Shown piece after piece: positions 31,433 to 43,356 of a stretch of 64,000 nucleotides of DNA. Under the pieces are notes generated by a model that saw only the letters and a program-made list of their open reading frames with translations, searched no databases and was not told where the DNA came from. Position 1 is the stretch's first letter. Each line of letters starts with the position of its first letter. This DNA is from Patiria pectinifera (Eukaryota > Echinodermata > Asteroidea > Valvatida > Asterinidae). A program made the translations under genes and the position numbers. The DNA lies in contig CM057129.1 of assembly GCA_029964075.1 (NCBI GenBank), positions 21,071,430 to 21,135,429 of the forward strand. The letters run 5' to 3'.

Positions 31433-32401
31433 TTATTTTATTTTCATGCTGCTTCCTTTCATGGAATAGAAATTTCCTTTCCAACTTTCCCAGTGGATTC
31501 CTGAGCGATACGGAGCATTTGACTGGTGGTAATACCTGCCATTGAGGCAAGCTACGGCACAGTAACCAAACCACCAACCCGCCCCAAGATTCACTGCACA
31601 ATGGGGATCAACACCATCATTGTCCATGTCGTAGGTTGAGAATGGTTTTCTATTATGCCATGTCAGAGAATCTGGCAGGGTACTGTTTATATCATAGTCA
31701 GCGATCCTTACCCTGTACAAATTCCCCTGAACGCCAAACTCGCCATACTCAGCCCAAACCGTGTTGGACTCCCAGTCCTCCAACTCGATGCGTAGCCTCC
31801 ACCATTCTGAATATTTTGTCAGATTGAGTAAGATGTCGTTGCCGATCCAGAACTCCCCGGACAGACTGCCGAAGCCAGCTCGGTAGGTTTCCCAGTCTCG
31901 GTAGAAATCAACTGAGCCGTCCTGCCGCCTCTGAATGACCATCCATCCCCCGCCGTCAGTTTCCATATCGCAGTAGACCTGCAGACCATCGTTGAAGCTG
32001 TTTGGGTAGATGGTGTATTCACCGCTGGCTGTGAAGCCAGACTCCAGGAGGTCCACACAACTGCTGAAATGTTGCACAGAGAGTTGGTTTGTTTCAGGAA
32101 AAGTGTCGATGTAGACACTTTGGTGAACTTCACTGAATGATGCAGGACTCTGGATCCTTGTTGCGGTGCAAAGTTCACATCGACGGCTGATTTCGTGAAA
32201 GTTGACGGAGAGACACTCTGGTAGCATAGCACATTCACGCACACATGTTACCCTAGACTTCACAATTTTCACATCCAGAATATTGCTGATCAGTGCACGA
32301 TTTTCTGCAGTGTAGTATAACCGCAACTGTCCACACTGATGTGTACAAATAAGCTCGACTAGGCAGCATATTGTGAAAATAAGAAGCCCAACTCCATCCA
32401 T
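31433..32401 (-). CDS. Secreted PAN/Apple-like + fibrinogen-related domain protein, copy C (mosaic)
   Basis: Intronless, 322 residues, start ATG at 32399-32401. Signal peptide about 1-20 (MDGVGLLIFTICCLVELICT). PAN/Apple-like module with cysteines 23, 53, 57, 63, 75 and 78. FReD 115-322 with DMDNDGVD (258-265), C268/C281, Cys285 and the C-terminal GIHWESWKGN. Eleven cysteines are expected in the mature chain, an odd number. Likely a secreted glycan-binding protein, by family. The body and 5' flank follow copy B (for example the same linker, SFNDG and DPHCA), but the last about 25 codons and the 3' flank share sites with copy A (NAPYRSGIHWESW, MKGSSMKIK). Private changes include EWWRLRIELEDW and CAVNLGAGWW. 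The end ATGAAAATAAAATAA contains AATAAA. Confidence 0.94.
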   Translation of the reverse strand: MDGVGLLIFTICCLVELICTHQCGQLRLYYTAENRALISNILDVKIVKSRVTCVRECAMLPECLSVNFHEISRRCELCTATRIQSPASFSEVHQSVYIDTFPETNQLSVQHFSSCVDLLESGFTASGEYTIYPNSFNDGLQVYCDMETDGGGWMVIQRRQDGSVDFYRDWETYRAGFGSLSGEFWIGNDILLNLTKYSEWWRLRIELEDWESNTVWAEYGEFGVQGNLYRVRIADYDINSTLPDSLTWHNRKPFSTYDMDNDGVDPHCAVNLGAGWWFGYCAVACLNGRYYHQSNAPYRSGIHWESWKGNFYSMKGSSMKIK

Positions 32402-32529
32402 GGCGACAAGACAATTTTTATTTTAAATAAAAACACATAAAATCCACTCAGTCAATCATTTGGTCATAGATGTATGTGGCATTTCGGGCTCATGGGAAAC
32501 CAAGTAAATGTTATTACTGTAAATGGTAT

Positions 32530-33190
32530 CCACACAATCAATTTGTGATCATAATTTCATGGAGCCACATTCATTGTCGTTGCTAATATGTATGCTTTTA
32601 ACAGTGTTAAAAGAAACCTAGACTCGGTCTAGGCCATGAAATTGATGTTCAGTTTTGAAGTTTTATGTACCGGTAGTTGTTTGAGTTTGACACACACACA
32701 TACTGTTGAAGTAGATCTGTGTGAAGATGCAAGTCCCGGTCAACCAAATTACGAATTTGTCTACACACAGAGATGAGACTCAGTTGTGGACTGCCTTAGG
32801 AGCGCAACTCCCGAGAAATGACCGCTAGCTATAGGCTTCATCCTGACGTATATTAGCAGTGAGATGCTTCGTAATAAAAGGCAGCTGATTAACTCATCAT
32901 GCTCAATTAAACAGAACCAATAATGGGCCAGCTTGTAGTAGTCTAGTTTCCAAGTCATTGCAATGAATTTAGTTTTGAATAATGTATACATCATTTACCC
33001 ATTTGTTAAATTGATTTTGTATTAAAGTGTGGCAGTGTTGAAGAATGTGGGGATGAATGAATGAAATTATGGTCGAATGTGTGATATCCAAAGTGATGTA
33101 TTACAGTAATTCATTACCTGTTCACTAACACAAATATCTTGAAACCATCCGTGGTGTGGGTTTTAATTAGAATGGTGGGGGCATGTTACA
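32530..33190. repeat. FReD 5'-flank repeat, copy C
   Basis: Follows the copy-B flank (25330-25760 and 26190-26400) but lacks the MITE that interrupts that flank at 25788-26171. A further diverged copy follows at 33190-33540. Confidence 0.6.
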
Positions 33191-33496
33191 TGCATGATTG
33201 GATGAATTGCGGCCATAATATTGGACCGAAAATAAAATTGATCAAACTTTCATGGCGCCATATTCATTGTCTTTGCTTAAAGCGCAGAGCAAGGCTTGAA
33301 TTATGCATGCTGTTATGCTCCAGGCCATGATATCAATGTTCAGTTTTGAATGTGCATGTAGTTTCTGGATTTTAGCACACACACATGTTGTTGAAGTAGA
33401 TCTGTTTGAAGATGCAAGGTCAAGACAACCAAACTGCACATTTGCCTACACGCAAAGTGTGGGTGCAGTTGCAGACTGCCTTGTGAGTGCAACTCA

Positions 33497-33793
33497 CAAG
33501 AAATGACTGCTAGCCAGAGGGTTCAACCTGCGTTATATTAGAAGTGTGATGTTCTGCAAAAAAGATACATATAGCTGATTGACTCACGAGGCTCCATTGA
33601 ACAGAACCAATCATGGTCCAGCTCGGAGACAGTCTGGTTTTTAAGTCACAAGAAATGACCACTAGCTCAGGGGTTCATCCGGAGTTATATTAGAAGTGTG
33701 ATGTTTGTAATAAAGGCAGCTGATTGACTCACCTGGCTTGATTGAACAAAACCAATCATGGTCCAGCTAGGAAGTAGTCTGGTTTCCAAGTCA
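33497..33793. repeat. About 150-bp tandem pair
   Basis: Two adjacent copies beginning AAGAAATGACYRCTAGC (about 33500 and 33648) and ending CAATCATGGTCCAGCT, AGTCTGGTTTYYAAGTCAC. They derive from the FReD 5'-flank repeat. Confidence 0.75.
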
Positions 33794-34320
33794 CTTATTG
33801 TTGGAATGGCAATGAATTGGAATTTTGTTTGATGTTTATCATTATACAAAATTAGAAATGTGTGCATTCATGGAGTGCATAAACTCTCTGCCTTATGCAG
33901 CAAAGGCAGTTTTCATGTTAATGTTTATATTTCCCCTTAAAAATTACTTTTGTCCTCAGTGTCGCTTGGTGAGGTTTTAAAAAAATTTGTGTTAACCCTA
34001 CATGTATCTCCATCAAAATCCATCCCCCGTTTTGTAGGATTTTGGGGGACTTGGTAGTTAAATTTCCTGGAATGTGATCAAGTTCCAAGGTGCTTCTAAT
34101 GCTTTGTAAATGAAATAAGTTTATAGACATTGTTTTTTTTCTTTTTTAGTGGGAAAAAAGAGAGAAGGTAGATTGGGAAAATTCAAGATGCCAATTTTAA
34201 ATTCTTGTTCTGTTTAAAACAGTTGGGAAAAATTCAAAACATATTTTGACCGATATTCGTCTGAATGATTAACTATCTCAATGTGATATCTAGAAATTAA
34301 ATTAATCTCTTATTTAACAG

Positions 34321-34441
34321 GTTGCTACAGAGCCCAAGAGTGTTTATGTTACCCTTACATGCGTGGATGAGAATCAGCTTTCCTATGACATTTCGTCAGC
34401 CGTGCTAAACATCAACTCTGAGACAATGCCGAGCACTGCAG
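34321..34441 (+). CDS. CCHC-gene internal exon a, unit B
   Basis: Same borders and frame as 5623-5743. Two base changes: GTG to GTT (silent) and AGT to AAT (Ser to Asn in VDENQLSYD). No upstream exon with a compatible donor was seen between here and unit A's copy, so this may be the first surviving exon of a partial gene copy. Confidence 0.55.
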
Positions 34442-35347
34442 GTAGGCTGCTGCTATTGACAATACCAGACAGCTTTGGGTCGACATGAAGATATCACTAA
34501 TGCAAAATACCTGGGTTGTGCAGCAGTGCAGGACAAGGGGAAGCAGTGTCATAACTAAGGGGCGGGTTAAGGTACCCCCCCACCACCACCCAATTGATGC
34601 CTTTGCTCCCACCCCTTATTGTGCCCAACCCCTCCTCCTCCCCCCCCCCTACAAATGGCCCCAGCCACTGTAGGATAGATTTATCCCTTTAAATTTGTTA
34701 TCTGTCACCATGAACAAAACATACATGTAAAGTCAGACTTTCGAAGAAAAATGATATTTAACAAGATCTTTCCAATGGCATACATGTATAACATTTGGGT
34801 TAACATGGGTTTAGAGACTACCAATTTGAAGTTGTAAAACCATTGTATGAGAAATTGCCTTTTGAAATTTTGCTGTTGTGTCACTGTGAAGGAACAGGAT
34901 GGGCACAGAGTTTGAAGATGTTTGGTAGAACAAAATAATTGGAGAAGGGTACAACAGGACTAACCAGATGAAGGTTCAACTGAAAATGAAACAATTGACC
35001 AGCCTTTCAATGTGGCTTTTCTTCACTGTATTTCAAAATGGCAATTACAGACTTTATGCTCATTTTGTGATGGACAGGTCACATTTCAGATAAGGATAAG
35101 GAGACATGAAATCTATATACCTTTTTTATGTCAAAATGTACTGAGCATTGTTGGTTGGAAAATTGCTAGGAAAAACAACTTCGAAACTAAAAAATCTTTT
35201 TTTGGACCTCATTAGTTTCAGTATAGTAATGTACTTCCACACTTTTCTGAACGCTCAGGACATTCCATCCATTGGTCTGTACTACAATGAAGTCATTTCT
35301 ACTTTGTGAATTTGTGGGTTTTTCTCCTGTTCAAACAATTTTACCAG

Positions 35348-35469
35348 AGGAAAGATCCAAGGAGCACCATCCTGGCTCCACTCGCCGAGGAAGCCGTGAT
35401 GAGCAAAATGAAGGGCCAGTCAGTGAGGAAAACAGACGATCCGACAACTATGATGTTCGATATGAGTCA
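35348..35469 (+). CDS. CCHC-gene internal exon b, unit B
   Basis: Counterpart of 6646-6767. In the frame continuing from exon a, two substitutions change residues (His to Gln in SRDEQNEG; Pro to Arg in ENRRSDN). In the other open frame the same changes give Thr to Lys and His to Asp. The 3' limit is uncertain for the same reason as in unit A, but here there is no tandem duplication. Confidence 0.48.
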
Positions 35470-35924
35470 GTCTTTTATTTTGTCTTGGAATTTTGTGAAC
35501 ACTTTGTAAATTTTTTCTAGGTTTTTATATCTCTTTTTTTTATTAAAAATTGTATTGACCGTCAGGCCAGATAATTACAACTACAATGCCCATAGCCTCT
35601 GCAGATGGCCAACCTTTTACTCCCTCTGTTTTAAGTGACACTTTGAAAACTTTTTAAAATCAAATCATATAGTTCAGGTATAAAGCCTTCAAAAAAAAAA
35701 GAGTATAAAAGGGACAGATAGTTGACAATGTCACTTTTTTGTTTTGTGCAAAATTGTGATTATTTGAGAAAATCACAAAATGTGTGTTGTTTGGCATTTC
35801 GCATTGCACATTATATAAAAGTGTGGGCACTGAATAAGTTACAGCAAATTTCCATTGCAGTAGCATTCTCCCCATTCTCTATCCTTAAAATTTGAAAATT
35901 CCTGTTATTGTTTTGTCACCACAG

Positions 35925-36078
35925 CCATAATTACGAGGGGCGGTCACATGACCGTGGATCATCAGGTGACCGATGCTTTGTCTGTAGCAACTATGGCCAT
36001 CTCAGCTACGACTGCCCCAGCAAGAGAGGGGACCCCAGGGACCGTAATGATCGCAGAAACAAAGGGGGCTCCAAAAAG
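35925..36078 (+). CDS. CCHC zinc-knuckle exon c, unit B
   Basis: 154 nt with the same acceptor (TTTTGTCACCACAG), donor (AAAAAG|GTAATG) and encoded residues as 7352-7505, including CFVCSNYGHLSYDC. The surrounding introns differ at several sites while the exon shows no difference by eye, which hints at constraint or recent conversion. Confidence 0.78.
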
Positions 36079-36837
36079 GTAATGCTGTGCCTGTGTGAGT
36101 CGTAAGACTGTGGCTTTTGATAACATGCAATCTGTGGCATGAGCCAAAGCCAAATAAAAATGTATAAAGTTGTTCAAATACAGAACCTTATATCTGTGGT
36201 TGATGAACTCAAGAGACAACACATTTTGTTTTGACAATGGGGTTGTTAATGTGGAGAGTAGTGGGCACAATGCTTTTTACCATACCTGAGTTGTCCCGTG
36301 TGTGCAGTGATCACATGCCCATTTTCAGATAAAGCTGCCCTCATCTAATCCTTGAGGTCCAAAATGGCAAGTCTTACTTCTGTTAGATGCTAAATACCTG
36401 TGATTAAATCACTCGCTTAATTCCATGAAAGTGCAACAATTCTGAATCTAAGTTTGTTTTTCTGGCTCAATCACAGTTTGTTCATTGCACTCCATATCAC
36501 TGAATTATGACCATGTCATTGGTATGGTCTTACCATGTTCCGCAGTTAGCTGTTACATGTTCCTCCGAGTTAGGACGTTGGTTGTGAAAGGAGTTTGTCA
36601 GTTTGCCTACTGCCTAGGCATTCCAGAGGAGTCCCATCCTCGGAACGAAACTTTGCCTTTGCAACCAGCAAAGCGTACAATGATGGCTCGAACCGTCTCA
36701 AATTATAACCTGAACAAGTCTAGTTGTAAATTCATTCAGTGGAGTAAGCCTAATTCCTGAAGCTTTTTTTGTGTGGTAAACACCGTACAATTAGTTTTGT
36801 CATTAACCTCGTTTATGATAACCGTGTCCTTTTTCAG

Positions 36838-36867
36838 AATTGGGGAAGGAAGAACCGCAAGTATTAG
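36838..36867 (+). CDS. CCHC-gene terminal coding exon d, unit B
   Basis: The acceptor CCTTTTTCAG is followed by NWGRKNRKY and TAG (36865-36867). The only difference from unit A is a silent AAG for AAA. Confidence 0.7.
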   Translation, partial: NWGRKNRKY

Positions 36868-37244
36868 ATGTGTGGTGATGTCAGGATGGCTCCTAACACG
36901 ACCAAAGATTAACTTCTCAGGGTGTGCTTATTTTCAAGACTTTTGTGTTGCCAGCATTTGTATTTTGTGTAAAGATCAGAAGAGAACATCAAGTTGTTTT
37001 AGTTGTAATGCTGGTTCTTAAGCCTGCTGCACACCTTTACGATTGTACCAGTTCACCGGATCATTAGGCCATTGGACGTACAGATCAGAAAGGTGTGCGC
37101 TGAAATATCGGCCCCATCTGACCGTACACTGGGCGACCGGATGAAATCAAACATGTTTGATTTTTTTCGCATCCAATATCACCGGATCCGATGTCACCAG
37201 AAATATGTACAAGCAGCATGATTCAAAATTGACGGCTGCCATTT

Positions 37245-37320
37245 TGTCATCATGTGACTGGGCATCATGAAACTGGTCTTCATGTAACTGATCATCATGT
37301 GACTGATCGTCATTTGACAG
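37245..37320. repeat. Minisatellite, unit B
   Basis: Shorter, diverged counterpart of 8735-8823 (CATCATGTGACTGGG, CATGAAACTGGTCTT and similar units). Confidence 0.7.
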
Positions 37321-37862
37321 ATAATAGAACAGAATCGGGCATGTGTGCGGGTAACGTTGCGGTCTCCGCAACGGTGAAAAAAAAGGTACTAGTGATCTGG
37401 TGATCTGGTGAACAGGGAAAATCGAAAAGATGTGTGGATTTTTAATTAACTCCCCCCCCCCTCACGCAGCCATTCCCTGACAAGTGAAGTCGAGCTGCTG
37501 CATGGAAGAGGGTGCTATCAACAAGTTCATTCCAATCCAGTCTTTGAAACTTTGACGCTTAGACCATGAGCTTACCTCACCGGCACATTAGCTTCGAACA
37601 TTGGCACTTGGGCCCTGAACATACCGCATGCACATTACCTTGAATACAGTGCACATCATTATTAATTATTTCTGGTAATAAAACCAAGGATTCCTCAAAA
37701 GCGCCCTAGGCACTGTAGCTCCCAAGCCTGAAGAAACCTGTAGAGAAGAGACAATGAGAAGAATTTACAATTTTAGCAGAGCGAGGAAAACCCCAGACGA
37801 ATATTCTGGGGAAAACCCACACACTCATGCAGAGACTGAAATCCCAATCTACATGTTGGCCC

Positions 37863-37924
37863 AGGCGGGATTCAAACCCACGTCACAACAGTGGAAGGCG
37901 AGGAAAGTACTGCTACGCCAACCT
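37863..37924 (-). mobile_element. tRNA-like SINE segment, unit B
   Basis: Counterpart of 9355-9416, with A-box-like GGTTGGCGTAGCAGT and B-box-like GGGTTTGAATCCC on the minus strand. Present in both units, so older than the duplication. Confidence 0.55.
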
Positions 37925-38881
37925 GATTCCCCGTCTTGTGAGGTGTGCTCGGAATTTCTCAGGTTTGAGAGCAGAAGTTCCTGAGAATGGATTTGATTCA
38001 TCTTGTTGAAAGAACCCTCTACCACAGCATACCGCACATGCCAGGGGTTAGGACTGGCCGCTTAGGTAGAATAAAGTCCAAATCTGCTATTGGACCAATA
38101 CTGGTAAAAATTCAGTTGAATATCTTGAACTGGTGTTTTGCAAGACTTTGATGAAGTTTTACATTATGTCCTAAGAGTAAAATCACAATTGACAATTGTT
38201 GGGTTTCACAGTTGTTTTGAGTTCATTGGCAATTTGACTTAACTGGTTTGGCAATTGCGTATGGTTCATGGGATTTTGTCTCACAATTCAAGCAGGCCAC
38301 AAGACTTAAATAAATGACATCAAAGACCAATACAACTCCAGATTTTGGCAAATTCAAAGTTCGGAAGCTCAAATTGTTGATTAGAAAGGTTATGTTCTGT
38401 TTTGTCCAACAGAACATGTGTCCAATACAATTTTCATGTTAGATATGTAATAGGCGTACATTTTCGTGAGACTTTTGTGCATCACAGATTTTATTCACGC
38501 GAAAGCCCCAATTTTGAACTTGGTGTCTTTCTATTGCCTAGTTTGTGTGTGTTGTATGGCATTATACTGTACAGTGTTCGCGCAGTGCTCTGTAAAAGTC
38601 TACAGAAATCATTCTTTGTTTTTTTTCCTTACTGGACTACTCTAGTTCATAGAAAAAATGCTCACTATGCACATATTCTTTCCTAAGTCAGTTTCTGTTT
38701 GTTGTAATGATTACAGTATAAAGCAAATTAATATTAGAAAAAAAGAAAGAAGAAATCGGATGTAATGTTGGAAAAGAAACGCAATGATGTCATAACCTGC
38801 AGTGAATATGCAGGGAATTTATTTGGGTTTTTTTCCATTTTCCATTTTTTTTATATTTTTGTAATAGAGTGAGCTATGTCA

Positions 38882-39376
38882 TACGGAGCTCCAGAGGTGC
38901 CATCCTAGAGATTGAGATCCTGACATAATTTATCATGGGTTGACGACATGTTTAAAGAGGGATGCCAACATTCTCGGCTAGATCTGTCACGGGTAGCGCA
39001 ATGCTGAAAGTAGGATCCCGAAATGGTGAGACGATATATCACGGGATGACAACATCATGACAGAAGTACATGTATGTCGACATTCCGAGATACCTTCGAA
39101 TGCTGTTTAGTGGAACTACAAAAAACCAATCCTACTTTCAGAATGTCGTCATCTCGTGATGAATTTTTTCAAGTTGTCGACATCCTACTTGGGATGTCGA
39201 TATCCTTGGAACTTAACCCTGTCATTATCTGAGGACGTTGACATCCTATTTTTACGATGTCATCTTCCCGTGATAAAACATCTCAGGACGTTGACATTTA
39301 CGTGTAGGATGTCGTCATCCTATGAAAAGTTATCTCGGCATCTCAACATCTTGGATGGCACCTCAAGAGCTCCATA
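38882..39376. mobile_element. Palindrome-rich inverted-repeat element, unit B
   Basis: Counterpart of 10351-10846, with the same TACGGAGCTC…GAGCTCCATA ends and few internal differences. Confidence 0.75.
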
Positions 39377-42300
39377 GTTATCTTTCAAACACTGCGGTTC
39401 AATTTTTAAAAAAACTGACTAATTTTGACAAAGTTCATTGTTTTGTTCTGATTGTACATTGTATTTATAATATACAAAGTTCATGAAGATGTCAAAGTTA
39501 AGTAACTTTGCCTAGAACGTCTGTAATTCAGAAAAGTTATCTTCAAAATTAAAAACATTCGCGTTACATGTATTTTGCTGTTCCTCCTAAAAAAAGTGGC
39601 TTAAAATTAACAAAATCAAGACAAAGTCCAATAAATTACCTTTTTTTAAGTGTTTATTCTTGCCATAAAAAGTATGGTTTGCATGATAAATACTTTAATA
39701 TACCTGTAAGAAATATGTACATGTAGTTTTCTTTAGATGGAAAAATATCTATATTTATGTTCTCACTTGAAGGTTTTTTTTTAATCAGTCAAAAGTAAAG
39801 AAGCATAATAGCCAATTTATATTCCTTTCGTGTGGTTGACCGAGGTGAGGTAATGTAAGTAATTAATTGATTTATTTACTTTCATTTCTCAACTTCCTAA
39901 GTTTGGCACAGGGTGGCACAGGGTGTCTTTTCCCTGATCAGATGATGTATACCCGTTCGTTGTATTTATCCAACCATTATTTTACACAGGAGAAGAATGG
40001 ATTATAAATGCGTAAATTGTTATGGATTTAACTGTTGTCAAACTATGGTTCTTATTTGTCATACACAATGGTAATGTTTTGCATGTTACCATTGAACATT
40101 TGTCGTGGAAGGAAAAAAATGTGAAAAAAATCAGTGTGGTAAGGAGATTTGATCCACTGTTACAGCGTTATCCTTAAAAAATTTTCCCCTTTGTTGTTTG
40201 TGTGTCCAAGAGTTGTCATTTTTTGACGTCTTTTTTTTGCTGTGTAGGCTAAAACAACAGCAGCTCGTCACCACAGTTCCACAAAAAAAGGCCTGATGCG
40301 ACTTGAAAATCCTCCGTACTGCTCTCTCTAGGCTGGCACTGCCAAGCGTCTGACATCATCATATCAACATGTGGACACAGGCACTGGAAGGATTTAGGCA
40401 CTAGGCAGTGGTCACACCTCCCAATTGGATTGAGGCTATATGCTATTTTTCCATGCGGCCAATTGGAGGATTTTGCAGGATTGAGGCTGCATCCTAGCAA
40501 AAATGACAAGGGATCATTAATATGCATTGAGTTGAAAACGTTACCGTTCATAACCGAATGTTGTTCTAATGAAAAAATGCATTCGCACCCCTTACAACGG
40601 TTTCATGTATGTCATTATGAGGCATTTCATTTTTCGTGTAACAGCACTACGGAGAAATATTGGAGTCAACCCGCCCGGCTGAAGATGTCCTTTGTGTCGC
40701 ATAATCCTCTGAGCAGTGTCGCCCCAGTCTCTTCGAAATTACATGTATGACCAGATTTATTACCCCCGACCTACTTGGCTTTTGGATTGCGAATCTTCAA
40801 GAGATACTCTATCAGTTCGGAATGTCTGGTCTGTTGTGTGTCTGTGACCTTAATGGCTCCTTATAGGAGATTAACTGTCGGTCATAATCCGTCTGGATAA
40901 ATCAAGTGGCGTTCACGAAAGCATGCGCCGTTATACGCAGAATACCTATACCATGTTCCATCAAACTGAATAAGATGAGAGTATGGCCTTTGAAGACTAA
41001 ACGCATGTCCCCTGCACAGACATTCCTTCTCCGTAAAATAGAAGGGAAAACAATTAACATCTATAAGAAAGTATCGCTGCTACACAAGCAGCAATTCAAC
41101 AACAAAGGGATTCAACGGAGGTATGTTAAATGCCCGAGTGGAGTGTTCCTCAAAATAGAACAGACCCGCCCGAGAGGTTTGTTGCTTTCAGGAGCATCCG
41201 CTGGAAGGATGTACATTCTCCTTTTCGCATGCCTCTTTGGAGCTGTACCAAAAGAGGAAGACAATGGTATTTGAAGGTTAGCTATTGGACTTTTTAAGCT
41301 GTGGCAGGAGCTTCTATACATGTCACTGGTCGGTCGGTGAGTCTGTTTGTCCGTCCCCGATAATTGACCACAAATACTTGACTAAATACCATGCCCTCGC
41401 ACTCATGTCTTGCCACAATCTGTCATCTAGGCACCAACTGCCGATACATTTAAAGGGGCTTTAATTAAAAATTAAGCCGTCTCTCGCATCACCGTCTCTC
41501 GCATCACCGTCTCTCGCATCACACCCCAACAAAAGTGCTGTAGTCTTTAATTGTGAAGTTAGCGCTCAACTGGAAGAAGAAGACGAAGGTAAAATACCCT
41601 CTTGCTGACGGTTTTCAGAACACCGGTTTTGTTTGGAACGATGCGCATGCACGTTTATTTTGCATAGTTAGGTCTGTCCCCGAAAAAATAACTACCAAAT
41701 TTTAATTTTCAAAATAAGCAAACAAAATCAATTAAATACTGTAACAAAAATTGTTTGTAACAATTGGGAAAGATGTTTATGAATAGTTTGTAAATGGAGG
41801 CAAAATATGTGCAGTAATGTTTTAGTCAGGTGGTATTTATTACAAATCGCTATACGCATTTTTTTTCAGCTCTGACAGGGATCATTTTGAATTTCTTGTA
41901 GGTCCACTTTCCCCACCGCGCAGTGGCGTATCTCAAGTGCTGTTCCATCCCGAAACTTAAACCCCATGCGCCTAGAAACGTATTTTCTTGAGTTAACCTT
42001 CAAGGCATTGTGAAGTAACGGAACAGGGCTCAGGTTTAAAAGCCCATAAAGATGCTTTTTGCATGAGTGTATCGCTCAAAAGCATGTGACACGACCCACC
42101 TGTAGTAACCTTCTTGGAAAGTGTGGGTTGAGTTGATCAGTAAGTTTGCCTATTATTGGTCGGTTGAGGAATTCAATTAGGCTCAACAATCAGATGTACC
42201 AAATTAATTAATCCGATTGAATGATTCCATTGACTGGCTCACTGGATTGCAGGGGAGGGGTCAGAATGTGTTTATAACTTTTCTGAACTGTCAAAATCTA

Positions 42301-43356
42301 TTCCTCCTCCCCCACTAACTTTTCTTTCCGAGAACACTCCGTGAAGGATGTCACTGCGCGTGTCATGCCGAGCTTTTAAGCTCCTTCAGGGAAGCTTAAA
42401 ATGACCATTATCAGTAACACGCTATATACACAGAAGACGGATAATAAAGAGCTTATTTGGCAAAAGTCCGTGAATATAACTGGCTCATTATGTAAGAGCC
42501 ATTATAATTGACGCCTCCGCATATCCCTCTCGGATCATCGACCATAAGTCTGTCGACGAGTATGTCTACCACGAATCAAACGATGGTTGTCCGAGGAACG
42601 TGTCGGTGTGTGGGTTCAACTATTGAAACTGCTCTACGATGATGTTTCTATGTGGGATGCAGAGCTAATGTAGGGATGTCTTAATCATTACTGGTAGTGG
42701 TGGGCTGCTGGTGATTTGGAGTGGAGAGTAAGTTGGTGAGTAATAAAAACTTAAATTTAATCTCGCTTGACCTTTCAGTTTCTAACATTAATCAAGTTCA
42801 AACGACCCAAGAAAGTTAAGATAACCAACTCGCCTTTACAAAATCGACGGCGGTTATTGTCAAAGAAGCTTCGGGAAATGAAATTGAAGTTCGATTATAA
42901 GGGTTATAATAAATTATTCTCCATTAAGAATGGCGAGCACCCAGGTGCCATCGACATTGCACAGAGAACAAGTTATTGATTAATGATGACTCTACTTCAC
43001 CTGCAGTTGGAATTTCGTACATTTAAAATCGCATTACACGTTTTCTGTTTATATTACATTGGGGGGGGGGGGGAATGATCCTCAGCGACTTTGCACTTGC
43101 GCTAAACTTCAAATATTTACACTCACGGTCTCACTCTCATCCGCTCGGCAATTCAGATTCAATTGTTTTCAGTTATTGCTGTTCGAGAAAGCGATGCAGT
43201 TTGATGAAAACAAGTGACCCTTTTGCACTGTAAATCAATGTTCAGCAAAGGTCAAGTGCGTGTGTTCCAGTGTTGTTTACCGGTAAGCGAGAGGAGACAA
43301 AAACCAAGTATCCTTCAATTTAGCTGCATGCAGGCAAAGAAAGGGTCTGCTTCTTA
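39377..43356. other. Non-coding remainder of unit B
   Basis: No supported gene. Relative to unit A, two deletions near 41850-41897 remove about 53 and 660 bp (unit A about 13333-13385 and 13425-14084). A poly-G run of about 12 is at 43062-43073. The counterpart of the unit A frame at 12408 ends early here (41274). Confidence 0.5.
41477..41521. repeat. 15-bp unit repeated three times, unit B
   Basis: CCGTCTCTCGCATCA occurs three times in perfect tandem; unit A has it once (about 12979). Confidence 0.9.

Larger units (their letters stand above)
28201..43356. repeat. Segmental duplication, unit B
   Basis: Counterpart of 1-15519, ending where AGAAAGGGTCTGC is followed by different sequence in the two units. 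Compared with unit A it lacks the hAT-like insertion and the 139-bp duplication, and lacks most of 13330-14085. It keeps about 760 bp that unit A has lost at 1927. Between about 31530 and 33935 it carries a FReD version and flank closer to the spacer copy than to unit A. Confidence 0.93.
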
